A stretch of DNA of 64,000 nucleotides from Chryseobacterium gleum (lineage in GTDB: Bacteria; Bacteroidota; Bacteroidia; Flavobacteriales; Flavobacteriaceae). Below the pieces are notes generated by a model. It searched no databases, was not told where the DNA came from, and saw nothing but the letters and a program-made list of their open reading frames with translations. Location of the stretch: positions 19,117-83,116 of the forward strand of contig CAMDGB010000007.1 in assembly GCA_945897915.1 (NCBI GenBank), written 5' to 3'. The position numbers and the translations under genes are program-made. Positions 16,917-26,922 of the stretch are shown piece after piece; within the stretch, counting starts at the first letter, position 1; each line of letters begins with the position of its first letter.

Positions 16917-18752
16917 TTATTTTAATTCTAAAATTAAACTTGATTTTCCGTCAATAGAAAGTTCTGATTTTAAATCGAAATTCGCATCCGAAATAATGTC
17001 TTTCCCACTTGAATATAAAGCCAACCTTTCCTTATATCGATCTAATTTAAACGTTTGTTTGTCTTTACTGTTGTTAATTACAACCATTACGCTTTCGGTA
17101 TCGTTGTAACGAAAATAAACATACACGTTGTTATCTGGAAGATAATGCATTAATTTTCCTTTATGAATTATAGATTTCGATTTTCTCCAATTGAAAACTT
17201 TTGAAGTGAAATCGAAATATTTAGCTTGTTCGACTGTGCGTCCAGAAGCTTTGAAAGCATTGTTTTTATCTGAAGCCCAACCACCTGGAAAATCTTGACG
17301 AATATCTGCATCGCCTTTGCCTTTATCTCCTGCCATTCCAATTTCTGAACCATAATATAACTGTGGAATACCGCGCATAGTAGCTAAGATAGTCATGGCC
17401 ATTTTATACTTATTTAAATCATTTTTATAGTTTTGATTGAAACGATTGGTGTCGTGATTTTCTGCAAAAATTAATAAATTATTTGGGTTGTCGTATAGAA
17501 AATCGTTCACGAAATTTTCGTAAAATTTAAACATTCCATCGTTCCAATTTGTGTTGTCTTCATTAAAAACATTTCCAAAAACATCATGCATTGTAAAATC
17601 CATTACACTTGGTAAATACGAATTATAGCTTTGAATTTTAGCTATTGGACTGTCTTTTTGCCAATAAGATATTTGTGCTTGATCGTGCATCCAAACTTCA
17701 CCAACGATATTAAAATAAGGATATTCGTCGGTAATGGCTTTTGTCCATTTTGCAATTCCTACTTTGTCGTTATAGGAATAGGTATCTACTCTAAATCCAT
17801 CTAAATCGGCATATTCAATCCACCAAATCGCATTTTGAGTCAAATAATTTAATACCAAAGGATTCGATTGATTCAAATCGGGCATACTTGGCACAAACCA
17901 ACCATCCATACAAAGTTTTGCGTCTGTTGCAGAAGCATTTGTGTCATATTGTGTGGTCATTCGGTAGTTACTTTGTTTGTAACCCGGGAACTGATGAAAC
18001 CAATCGTATGTTGGCATGTCTTTAAACATCCAATGTTCTGCACCCCAATGATTGGTTACATAATCCTTAACTAACTTCATGTTTTTCTTTTTCATTTCTG
18101 AAGAAAGGCGCACATAGTCTTCATTTGTTCCATATCGCGCATCAATTTTATACACATCTGATTGCCCATAGGTATGATACGAATAACCTTTGTCGTTATC
18201 TTCGCACAACGGCGTACTCCAAAGTGCTGTAACGCCAAGCGATTGCAGATAATCTAAATTATTTATAATTCCTTGGATGTCGCCTCCATGACGACCACCA
18301 GGATTATTTCTGTTGGCTTTTTCTTGTAAATTTGAATCCGAATCGTTTTTTTCATTTCCATTTGCAAATCGGTCTGGCATAATTAAGTACATCATATCTG
18401 ATGCGTCAAAACTTTTTCTATATCGAGAATTTTCTTTTCTTTTTTTGATAGCATACGATTGATTAAATGATTTTTTGCCGTTTTTAAATGTAAAAATCAA
18501 CTCTTGCGCCGACACATTTTTCAAATCAATCGTTACGAAAACGTAATTTGGATTTTCGGTTTTTTGAACCTGAGTAATTACTACTCCGTTTGAAACCGTT
18601 ACGGTATTTTGCGCGATATTTTTACCATAAAACATAATTTGAACCTGATTGTTTGTCATGTTCTCGTACCAAAATGGTGGTTCTACCTTATCAATTTGAG
18701 CAAAAGAAAAATTGAATAGTAAAATTGGCAATAAGAAAAATATTTTTTTCAT
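16917..18752 (-). CDS. GH13 neopullulanase/cyclomaltodextrinase-like enzyme (SusA-like)
   Basis: 611 aa. Signal peptide (MKKIFFLLPILLFNFSFAQ), then an N-terminal beta-sandwich (about 20-110, VEPPFWYENMTNNQVQIMFYG) typical of cyclomaltodextrinases, then the GH13 barrel. Catalytic residues: Asp323 in DGFRVDTYSYND, Glu352 in VGEVWMHD, Asp434 in ENHDTNRF. RHGGDIQGIINNLDYLQSLG is the usual barrel entry. By analogy with SusA it would cut imported maltooligosaccharides in the periplasm. It follows susB by 77 nt in the same operon. Confidence 0.93.
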   Translation of the reverse strand: MKKIFFLLPILLFNFSFAQIDKVEPPFWYENMTNNQVQIMFYGKNIAQNTVTVSNGVVITQVQKTENPNYVFVTIDLKNVSAQELIFTFKNGKKSFNQSYAIKKRKENSRYRKSFDASDMMYLIMPDRFANGNEKNDSDSNLQEKANRNNPGGRHGGDIQGIINNLDYLQSLGVTALWSTPLCEDNDKGYSYHTYGQSDVYKIDARYGTNEDYVRLSSEMKKKNMKLVKDYVTNHWGAEHWMFKDMPTYDWFHQFPGYKQSNYRMTTQYDTNASATDAKLCMDGWFVPSMPDLNQSNPLVLNYLTQNAIWWIEYADLDGFRVDTYSYNDKVGIAKWTKAITDEYPYFNIVGEVWMHDQAQISYWQKDSPIAKIQSYNSYLPSVMDFTMHDVFGNVFNEDNTNWNDGMFKFYENFVNDFLYDNPNNLLIFAENHDTNRFNQNYKNDLNKYKMAMTILATMRGIPQLYYGSEIGMAGDKGKGDADIRQDFPGGWASDKNNAFKASGRTVEQAKYFDFTSKVFNWRKSKSIIHKGKLMHYLPDNNVYVYFRYNDTESVMVVINNSKDKQTFKLDRYKERLALYSSGKDIISDANFDLKSELSIDGKSSLILELK

Positions 18753-18790
18753 AATCTAGTTTTTATTGTTCTGAATTTATTTAAATCGAA

Positions 18791-18815
18791 AAGCTGGAAC
18801 GAGTTCAGCTTGACA
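18791..18815 (-). repeat. Short hairpin repeat, copy 2, between susB and the SusA-like gene
   Basis: AAGCTG and CAGCTT pair around GGAACGAGTT and are followed by TGACA. Together with the related copy at 20961 and the core at 11769 this looks like a palindromic intergenic repeat family. It lies inside a polycistronic operon, so it would be transcribed as a hairpin. Confidence 0.55.
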
Positions 18816-18829
18816 TTATTATCTTGTAA

Positions 18830-20953
<2,124 letters not shown>

Positions 20954-20960
20954 TTAGATA

Positions 20961-20985
20961 CTGAAACAAGTTCAGCGTGACAATG
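20961..20985 (-). repeat. Short hairpin repeat, copy 3, between GH65 gene and susB
   Basis: CTGAA and TTCAG pair around ACAAG and are followed by CGTGACAATG. The layout is the same as the copy at 18791 (hairpin then TGACA), and the core matches the copy at 11769. Confidence 0.55.
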
Positions 20986-20992
20986 CATTTTA

Positions 20993-23287
20993 TTAATTTT
21001 TTACTAATTGCGATGCGCCATTAATGATTACTTCTACTTCTTGATTCCCTTCAACAGTAACTTTGGCTTCTTGATGGGTGACTTCAACTTTTACGATTGC
21101 ATTTCTGAAATTTACTTTAAAAGAATAGCCTTTCCATTGTTCTGGAATTCTTGGTTCAAAGTGCAATTGGTTATTTTTAACTCGCATACCACCGAAACCT
21201 TCTACAATACTCATCCAAGTTCCTGCCATTGAAGTAATGTGTAATCCTTCGTGTACTTCTTTATTATAATCGTCTAAATCTAATCGAGACGTTCTTAAAT
21301 AAAACTGATAGGCCTGATCCATTCTTCCTAAAGCAGCAGCTTGAATAGCGTGCACACAAGGAGAAAGTGAACTTTCATGAACCGTAAAAGGTTCGTAAAA
21401 ATCGAAATGTCTTTCTAATTGTTCTTTGGTAAAATCATTTTCAAAGAAATAAAAACCTTGAAGTGTATCTGCTTGTTTTATGTATGGCGAACGTAAAATT
21501 CTGTCCCAACTCCATTTTTGATTAATTGGTCGTTGAGATTTATCTAAATCTGAAACTTTTATTAATTCTTTATCTAAAAAACCATCTTGTTGTAAAAATA
21601 CCCCATGTTCTTCTGAAAATGGGAAATACATATTATCTGCAGTATTTTTCCAAGATTGTAATTCGGCAGCATTTAAGTTTAATTTGCTCATAATTCGAGA
21701 ATAATCTGAATCATATTCTGATTTTACTTTTTCAATTTGAGCTAAAGTATAATTTAAACACCATTTTGCGATATAATTGGTGTACCAATTATTATTTACG
21801 TTATTTTCATATTCATTTGGTCCTGTTACACCTAAAATCACAAATTGATTTTTCTCTGTTGAAAAAGTGGCTCTTTGATGCCAAAAACGAGCAATTCCAA
21901 TTAAAACTTCTAATCCTTTTTCTGGAATGTAACTGTAATCGCCTGTGAAACGGTAATAATTATAAATAGCAAATGCAATGGCGCCATTTCGGTGAATTTC
22001 TTCAAAAGTAATTTCCCATTCGTTATGACATTCTTCACCATTCATGGTTACCATCGGATATAATGCAGCTCCATTTTTGAAGCCCAAGTTTTTTTCGGCA
22101 TTTTCGATGGCTTTATCCAATTGATTGTATCGGTATTCTAACAAACTTCTGGCTACATTTTGATCTTTCGTTGCCATGTAAAACGGGATACAATACGCTT
22201 CGGTGTCCCAATAGGTGGAGCCTCCGTATTTTTCGCCTGTAAAGCCTTTTGGTCCAATATTTAATCGAGTGTCTTTTCCTAAATAGGTTTGGTTTAATTG
22301 AAATATATTGAAACGAATACCTTGCTGTGCTTTGGTATCACCTTCGATAGTGATGTCGCTCATTTCCCAAATTTTAGCCCACGCTACTTTTTGATTTTCC
22401 AACAAGGCATTAAATCCTAAAGTAGTGGCTTGAACCAATATTTTTTTTGCTGAAGAAATAAGGTATTCTTCTTTATGATTTGTTGAAATCGTGTAGCCCC
22501 CATATTTTTGAATACTAACAGTTTGTCCTTGTGTGGCAGCCACTTCATAAGAAAACATAATTTTTGAAGCTTCTTTTGTTACCTCAACAGGTTTTGCATC
22601 GGTAATTTCGTTATTTACTATAATTTGATTTTGCATATAAGTGGCAACTGTAAACTTTGTTTTTAAAGTTCGAGCCACAATAAATGCACTATTTTCTTCG
22701 TTTTTAATTTCTAAGGTTTCCCAGAATTTTTCTTCCCAGTTGGTATCTTCATTTTCAATACCGGCATCTAAATACGGTTTAAAAACTACTTTTGCATCGG
22801 TATTTATTGGTGTAACTTGGTATTTTATAGCTCCTAATTCGTCAATATCTAAAGATAAAAAACGAGTAACATCAACTGAAATAGCTACATCATTTTGAAG
22901 TACTGCTTGAAACGAACGTTGGTACCAACCTTCTTTCATATTCAATTCACGTCTGAAGTTTGAAACTGATTTACAAGTTGCTAAGTCTAAATTTTCGCCA
23001 TTAACTTCTATATTAATTCCAATCCAATTTGGTGCATTTAACACCTTAGCAAAATATTCGGGATAGCCGTTTTTCCACCAGCCTACTTTTGTTTTATCTG
23101 GATAATATACCCCGGCAATGTAACTACCTTGAAACGTATCACCAGAGTAATGCTCTTCAAAATTGGCACGTTGCCCCATGGCGCCATTTCCAATACTAAA
23201 TAAACTTTCGGAAGATTTTACTCTATCCGCTTCAAATCCTTCTTCTATGATTGACCAATTATTTGGTACGATATAATCCTGATTCAT
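20993..23287 (-). CDS. GH65 maltose phosphorylase (family 65 glycoside phosphorylase)
   Basis: 764 aa, no signal peptide, hence cytoplasmic. An N-terminal beta-sandwich (about 1-270) and helical linker precede the (alpha/alpha)6 barrel. The block GEECHNEWEITFEEIHRNG contains the general-acid Glu and is the maltose-phosphorylase form of the motif. TGPNEYENNVNNNWYTNYIAKW and YEPFTVHESSLSPCVHA are other family blocks. Reaction: maltose + phosphate to beta-glucose-1-phosphate + glucose. The next gene, pgmB, handles exactly this product. Trehalose or kojibiose specificity cannot be fully excluded. Confidence 0.93.
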   Translation of the reverse strand: MNQDYIVPNNWSIIEEGFEADRVKSSESLFSIGNGAMGQRANFEEHYSGDTFQGSYIAGVYYPDKTKVGWWKNGYPEYFAKVLNAPNWIGINIEVNGENLDLATCKSVSNFRRELNMKEGWYQRSFQAVLQNDVAISVDVTRFLSLDIDELGAIKYQVTPINTDAKVVFKPYLDAGIENEDTNWEEKFWETLEIKNEENSAFIVARTLKTKFTVATYMQNQIIVNNEITDAKPVEVTKEASKIMFSYEVAATQGQTVSIQKYGGYTISTNHKEEYLISSAKKILVQATTLGFNALLENQKVAWAKIWEMSDITIEGDTKAQQGIRFNIFQLNQTYLGKDTRLNIGPKGFTGEKYGGSTYWDTEAYCIPFYMATKDQNVARSLLEYRYNQLDKAIENAEKNLGFKNGAALYPMVTMNGEECHNEWEITFEEIHRNGAIAFAIYNYYRFTGDYSYIPEKGLEVLIGIARFWHQRATFSTEKNQFVILGVTGPNEYENNVNNNWYTNYIAKWCLNYTLAQIEKVKSEYDSDYSRIMSKLNLNAAELQSWKNTADNMYFPFSEEHGVFLQQDGFLDKELIKVSDLDKSQRPINQKWSWDRILRSPYIKQADTLQGFYFFENDFTKEQLERHFDFYEPFTVHESSLSPCVHAIQAAALGRMDQAYQFYLRTSRLDLDDYNKEVHEGLHITSMAGTWMSIVEGFGGMRVKNNQLHFEPRIPEQWKGYSFKVNFRNAIVKVEVTHQEAKVTVEGNQEVEVIINGASQLVKN

Positions 23288-23332
23288 TTTCTTTGTAATT
23301 TGTCAATTCTCAATTAGTCAGTTTGACAATTT

Positions 23333-23989
23333 CTATTTGTTAATTAATTGCATTATAAAATCGTTATTCATTTCTGTAAAATCTCTAAAACAAAAATTCG
23401 ATTCGTGTAATACTTCTTTCTCACCAATACCTACACTGGTCATTCCAGCTACATTTGCCGCTTGAATACCTGCTACTGAATCTTCAAAAACAATAGCGTC
23501 TTTGTATGCCACCTGAACTTGGTTTGCCCCTTGCAGAAAAACTTCTGGATCGGGTTTGGCATTGGTTACATCATTTCCGTCAACAAGTGCATCAAAATAA
23601 TGCAAAATGTTCACTTTTTCTAAAATTGGTCGGGCATTTTTACTTGCCGAACCCAATACAACATATTGATTATTGGTTTTTAAAAATTGAAGTACTTCTT
23701 CTACACGAGGTAAAATTTCAGATTTGTCCATTTTATATATAAATGCTAAATAGTCTTCATTTTTTTGTGCCAACCAATTGTTTTTATCTTCTTGAGACGC
23801 TTGCACATTTCCTTGAGATAAAATAATTTCTAACGAACGAACGCGACTTACGCCTTTTAGTTGTTCGTTGATTTCGTGCGTAAAATTAATATTCAAGCTA
23901 TCGGCTAATTTTTTCCATGCCAAAAAATGAAATTTGGCGGTGTCGACAATTACGCCGTCTAAATCGAATATAAATGCTTTTTTGTTCAT
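23333..23989 (-). CDS. pgmB: Beta-phosphoglucomutase
   Basis: 218 aa HAD-superfamily enzyme. DLDGVIVDTAKFHFLAW carries the nucleophile Asp and the acid/base Asp two residues later. The cap has KGVSRVRSLEII. VLGSASKNA, then NAKPDPEVFL and FEDSVAGIQAA are motifs II-IV. It converts beta-glucose-1-phosphate to glucose-6-phosphate. The gene sits between the permease (9 nt) and GH65 (45 nt) genes, completing phosphorolytic maltose use in the cytoplasm. Confidence 0.95.
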   Translation of the reverse strand: MNKKAFIFDLDGVIVDTAKFHFLAWKKLADSLNINFTHEINEQLKGVSRVRSLEIILSQGNVQASQEDKNNWLAQKNEDYLAFIYKMDKSEILPRVEEVLQFLKTNNQYVVLGSASKNARPILEKVNILHYFDALVDGNDVTNAKPDPEVFLQGANQVQVAYKDAIVFEDSVAGIQAANVAGMTSVGIGEKEVLHESNFCFRDFTEMNNDFIMQLINK

Positions 23990-23998
23990 TCTGTTTGT

Positions 23999-25405
23999 TT
24001 AACCTGAAATTGCATTTTTATCTGTAATAAAGAAATTACATAATCCTGCAATAATTAATAATAATCCAGCCAAAAGCATGGCATTAATGTGTGCTTCACC
24101 AATTAATTTATACAAATAATTGATTCCTCCAAGTGCAGCAATAATTTGAGGAATTACAATAAACATATTGAAAAGCCCCATCATCATTCCCATTTTATTT
24201 GGATTGACTGAACTTGACAACATAGCATAAGGCATCGACAAAATACTCCCCCAAGAAAAACCAATTAATACAAACGAATACATTAATGTTTCTGGTGTAG
24301 CATAAAACATGTAAATAAATCCAAATCCACCCAGAATCAAAGATGCCATGTGAATGTATTTTCTATTTATTTTGTTTTTCATCGTATAAAAGGTAAGTAA
24401 CAAGGCAAAAACCATTGAAGACAATCCATATACACCAGTTGCAGAACCTACTAAATCGGCGGCATTATTGTAAACTTTGTCTTTTGCTTGATATTCTTGC
24501 TCTTTTAATGTGCTAAGAAAAATTACTTCTTCTTCGCTGTTTTTAAGAACAGCTCCTTTATTATCCAATTTCGCAAATTCTTTTACATCTGGTTTTGGAG
24601 AATGAAAAACATGTTCTGTTAGTGCTGGCGTGGATAAGCTCCACATCGTAAAAAATGCAAACCAACTAAAAAACTGAATTAATCCCAATTTTTTCATGGT
24701 AACAGGCATTTCTTTCAAGCTAATTACTAAATCTGGAATAAAGCGAGATTTGGTTTTTTCGGTAAGAAATTGATTCAAATCTTCTGGTGGATTTTCTTTT
24801 GTGGTAAATATGGTATATAAAATACTACCAAAAAACACAAATGCGCCAACAGAAAACGCCACAATAACTGATTGTGGAATTACGCCGGCTGCTGCTTCAT
24901 TTGTTACACCTAATTTATTCACCAACCAAGGTAAATTACTGGCAATCCATGTTCCAATTCCGATGATTAATGTTTGAATAACAAATCCGTTTGAACGCTG
25001 AGATTCGGGTAGTTTATCTGCCACTAAAGCACGAAAAGGTTCCATGCTAATATTAATGGAAGAATCTAAAACCCATAGTAAACCTGCTGCAATCCATAAT
25101 GCAGGAGAATGTGGCATGAAAAACAGTGTTATAGAAGCTAATATAGCTCCGATAAGGAAAAATGGTTTTCTTCTACCAAATTCAGGACTCCAAGTATTGT
25201 CAGATAGATATCCAACAATTGGTTGCACCAACAAACCAGTTAAAGGTGCGGCCACCCAAAGACCAGGAATGTCGTCTACTTCAGCGCCAAGTGTTTGAAA
25301 AATTCTAGACATAAAGCCGCCTTGTAAGGCAAAACCAAACTGTATTCCTAAGAATCCGAAACTCATGTTCCATATTTCCCAGAAATGTAACTTACGCTTT
25401 TCCAT
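23999..25405 (-). CDS. Maltose/maltodextrin permease, major facilitator (SLC45-like)
   Basis: 468 aa with about 12 hydrophobic helices and an extended central loop (about 235-330, partly charged). The N-terminal block FWEIWNMSFGFLGIQFGFALQGG and the loop GYLSDNTWSPEFGRRKPFFLIGA (GRR/KP motif) are typical of the sugar:proton symporters related to SLC45 and flavobacterial maltose transporters. It should carry maltose from periplasm to cytoplasm for the phosphorylase. It is first in the maltodextrin operon. Confidence 0.88.
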   Translation of the reverse strand: MEKRKLHFWEIWNMSFGFLGIQFGFALQGGFMSRIFQTLGAEVDDIPGLWVAAPLTGLLVQPIVGYLSDNTWSPEFGRRKPFFLIGAILASITLFFMPHSPALWIAAGLLWVLDSSINISMEPFRALVADKLPESQRSNGFVIQTLIIGIGTWIASNLPWLVNKLGVTNEAAAGVIPQSVIVAFSVGAFVFFGSILYTIFTTKENPPEDLNQFLTEKTKSRFIPDLVISLKEMPVTMKKLGLIQFFSWFAFFTMWSLSTPALTEHVFHSPKPDVKEFAKLDNKGAVLKNSEEEVIFLSTLKEQEYQAKDKVYNNAADLVGSATGVYGLSSMVFALLLTFYTMKNKINRKYIHMASLILGGFGFIYMFYATPETLMYSFVLIGFSWGSILSMPYAMLSSSVNPNKMGMMMGLFNMFIVIPQIIAALGGINYLYKLIGEAHINAMLLAGLLLIIAGLCNFFITDKNAISG

Positions 25406-25431
25406 TTATCGTAATTAGTTGTTAATACTAC

Positions 25432-25456
25432 GATAAGCGTTTATAATGTGCTTATC
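25432..25456. promoter_or_regulatory. Inverted repeat at the start of the maltodextrin operon transcript
   Basis: GATAAGC (25432-25438) and GCTTATC (25450-25456) form a perfect 7-bp inverted repeat with an 11-nt centre. It abuts the predicted -7 box, so it covers the transcription start. It could be an operator or a 5'-end hairpin. It does not match the palindrome upstream of susC. Confidence 0.45.
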
Positions 25457-25463
25457 AAAACTA
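25456..25463 (-). promoter_or_regulatory. -7 box of the maltodextrin catabolic operon
   Basis: The minus strand reads TAGTTTTG (exact TAnnTTTG), 51 nt upstream of the permease ATG. The -33 position reads ATTT with an 18-nt spacer, a weak match. Confidence 0.5.
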
Positions 25464-25500
25464 TACTTAATTTTTGAAGTGAAATATAAGCTTTGATTGA

Positions 25501-25542
25501 CACAAATTAAAGCAAATTATTTTAAATAATCTAAAATTTGTG
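25501..25542. promoter_or_regulatory. Nested AT-rich inverted repeat upstream of the maltodextrin operon promoter
   Basis: CACAAATT (25501-25508) pairs with AATTTGTG (25535-25542), and inside it ATTATTT pairs with AAATAAT. It lies about 40-85 nt upstream of the -7 box at 25456, in the gap after the LacI-type gene. It may be a regulator site or a weak end-of-transcript hairpin for the regulator gene. Confidence 0.4.
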
Positions 25543-25612
25543 CCTCAAAAAAATGTGAAAAGTTTCATTAATAAATTTTAAATACTTGAATTTCAATTTA
25601 TTAAAAAAACTA

Positions 25613-26632
25613 TTACGTTGTCGTAGATTCTCTAAAAATTAATTCGGTTTCAATAATTTCTGTAGTGTATTGTTCGTCATCTTCGTCTTTTTCAAGTCGT
25701 TCAATAAGCATTTTTGCTGCTTTTTGACCCATTTTAATTCCGTTTTGACTTATAGTAGTAATTGTTGGCGTTGAAAATTGAGAAATAATTCCGTCTGTGA
25801 AACCTATAACTGCAATATCATCTGGCACTTTTTTGCCTAATTTATTAATCGCTTTAATGGCTGTTACGGCAAATAATTCGTTCACTGCAAAAACAGCATC
25901 AATTGTATTATTTGTAATTAAATCGATAATTTGATCCTGACAATGGTCTATGTCTTCTACTTTTATTATTAAATTTTCATCAAGTTTAATGTTGTAATCC
26001 GCTAACGCCTTTAAATAACCTTCTGTACGAAGTTTTCCAACACTTACATAATCTACAGTTGTTATTAAGGCAATATTTTTATATTTATTTGTGATAAAAA
26101 ATTCAGTTGCATTATATGCCGCCAATTGATCATCAATAATAACTTTGTCACAAAAAACATCATTTGTAACTCGGTCAAAAAGCACCACAGGCATCCCCTG
26201 ATTAATTACTTCTTCTAAATGGTGAAAATCTTTTTTTTGTTGCGTTTCTTTAGAAAGCGACATAATAAAGCCGTCTGTACTACCATTGGCAAGCATTTCA
26301 AGATTTATCACTTCTTTATCAAAAGATTCGTCCGAAAGCGTCACAATAACATTATAGCCAAATTCATTAGCAACGTGCTCAATCCCACTAATAACAGTAG
26401 CAAAGAAATGATGAACAATTTCTGGAATAATAATTCCGATTGTTTTTGTTTTCTTGTTTTTTAAACTTAACGCAATATTATTAGGCTTATAATTGTATAA
26501 TTTAGCAAAAGCTTTCACTTTCAGTCTTGTTTCTTCACTAATTTCATGACTATCTCTTAATGATTTTGAAACGGTAGAAATGGAAATATCAAGCTCTTTT
26601 GCAATTTGCTTTAAAGTTACTTTTCTTCTCAT
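25613..26632 (-). CDS. LacI-family transcriptional regulator of the starch/maltose locus
   Basis: 339 aa. The N-terminal helix-turn-helix and hinge are typical (VTLKQIAKELDISISTVSKSLRD, then YKPNNIALSL). A periplasmic-binding-protein-like sensor domain follows (TIGIIIPEIVHHFFATVISG, VVLFDRVTND, IAVIGFTDG). It lies between the catabolic operon (207 nt away, same strand) and the divergent susC operon (290 nt away). A maltose-type effector and binding to the palindrome at 26801 are inferred. The site's position suggests activation rather than blocking of susC. Confidence 0.9.
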   Translation of the reverse strand: MRRKVTLKQIAKELDISISTVSKSLRDSHEISEETRLKVKAFAKLYNYKPNNIALSLKNKKTKTIGIIIPEIVHHFFATVISGIEHVANEFGYNVIVTLSDESFDKEVINLEMLANGSTDGFIMSLSKETQQKKDFHHLEEVINQGMPVVLFDRVTNDVFCDKVIIDDQLAAYNATEFFITNKYKNIALITTVDYVSVGKLRTEGYLKALADYNIKLDENLIIKVEDIDHCQDQIIDLITNNTIDAVFAVNELFAVTAIKAINKLGKKVPDDIAVIGFTDGIISQFSTPTITTISQNGIKMGQKAAKMLIERLEKDEDDEQYTTEIIETELIFRESTTT

Positions 26633-26800
26633 TATAATTTTGAATTAAAGATGATTTTTGGCTACAAGATACATTTTTTATTTTTATTAGAAAAGTGGCG
26701 TTTTTTTTCGAAATTATGAAAATGGAATTTTTATGATAATAAAATTATTTATCCTATTCATTTTCAGCAAAAAAAACGCATAAATAATAAAGTTTTCAAC

Positions 26801-26816
26801 ACGAAAACGTTTTCGT
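26801..26816. promoter_or_regulatory. LacI-type operator upstream of susC
   Basis: ACGAAAACGTTTTCGT is a perfect 16-bp palindrome with the central CG step typical of LacI/GalR operators. Its centre is about 56 bp upstream of the susC -7 box, ahead of the -33 element. That position fits an activator or DNA-looping site better than simple occlusion. No second exact copy was seen in the window. Confidence 0.7.
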
Positions 26817-26838
26817 AGCTTAATATATTTTATTAGAT

Positions 26839-26868
26839 TTTGATTAATGAAAATTTTACATACATTTA
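26839..26868 (+). promoter_or_regulatory. Promoter of the susC operon
   Basis: TTTG (26839-26842), an 18-nt spacer, then TACATTTA (26861-26868; 7 of 8 matches to an ideal TAnnTTTG box). The leader to the ATG at 26923 is about 47 nt. Confidence 0.6.
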
Positions 26869-26922
26869 ACCTTTGAAGTGAATATATAAGCAAAAAACTG
26901 ACTATTAATTTAAACAAAATGT

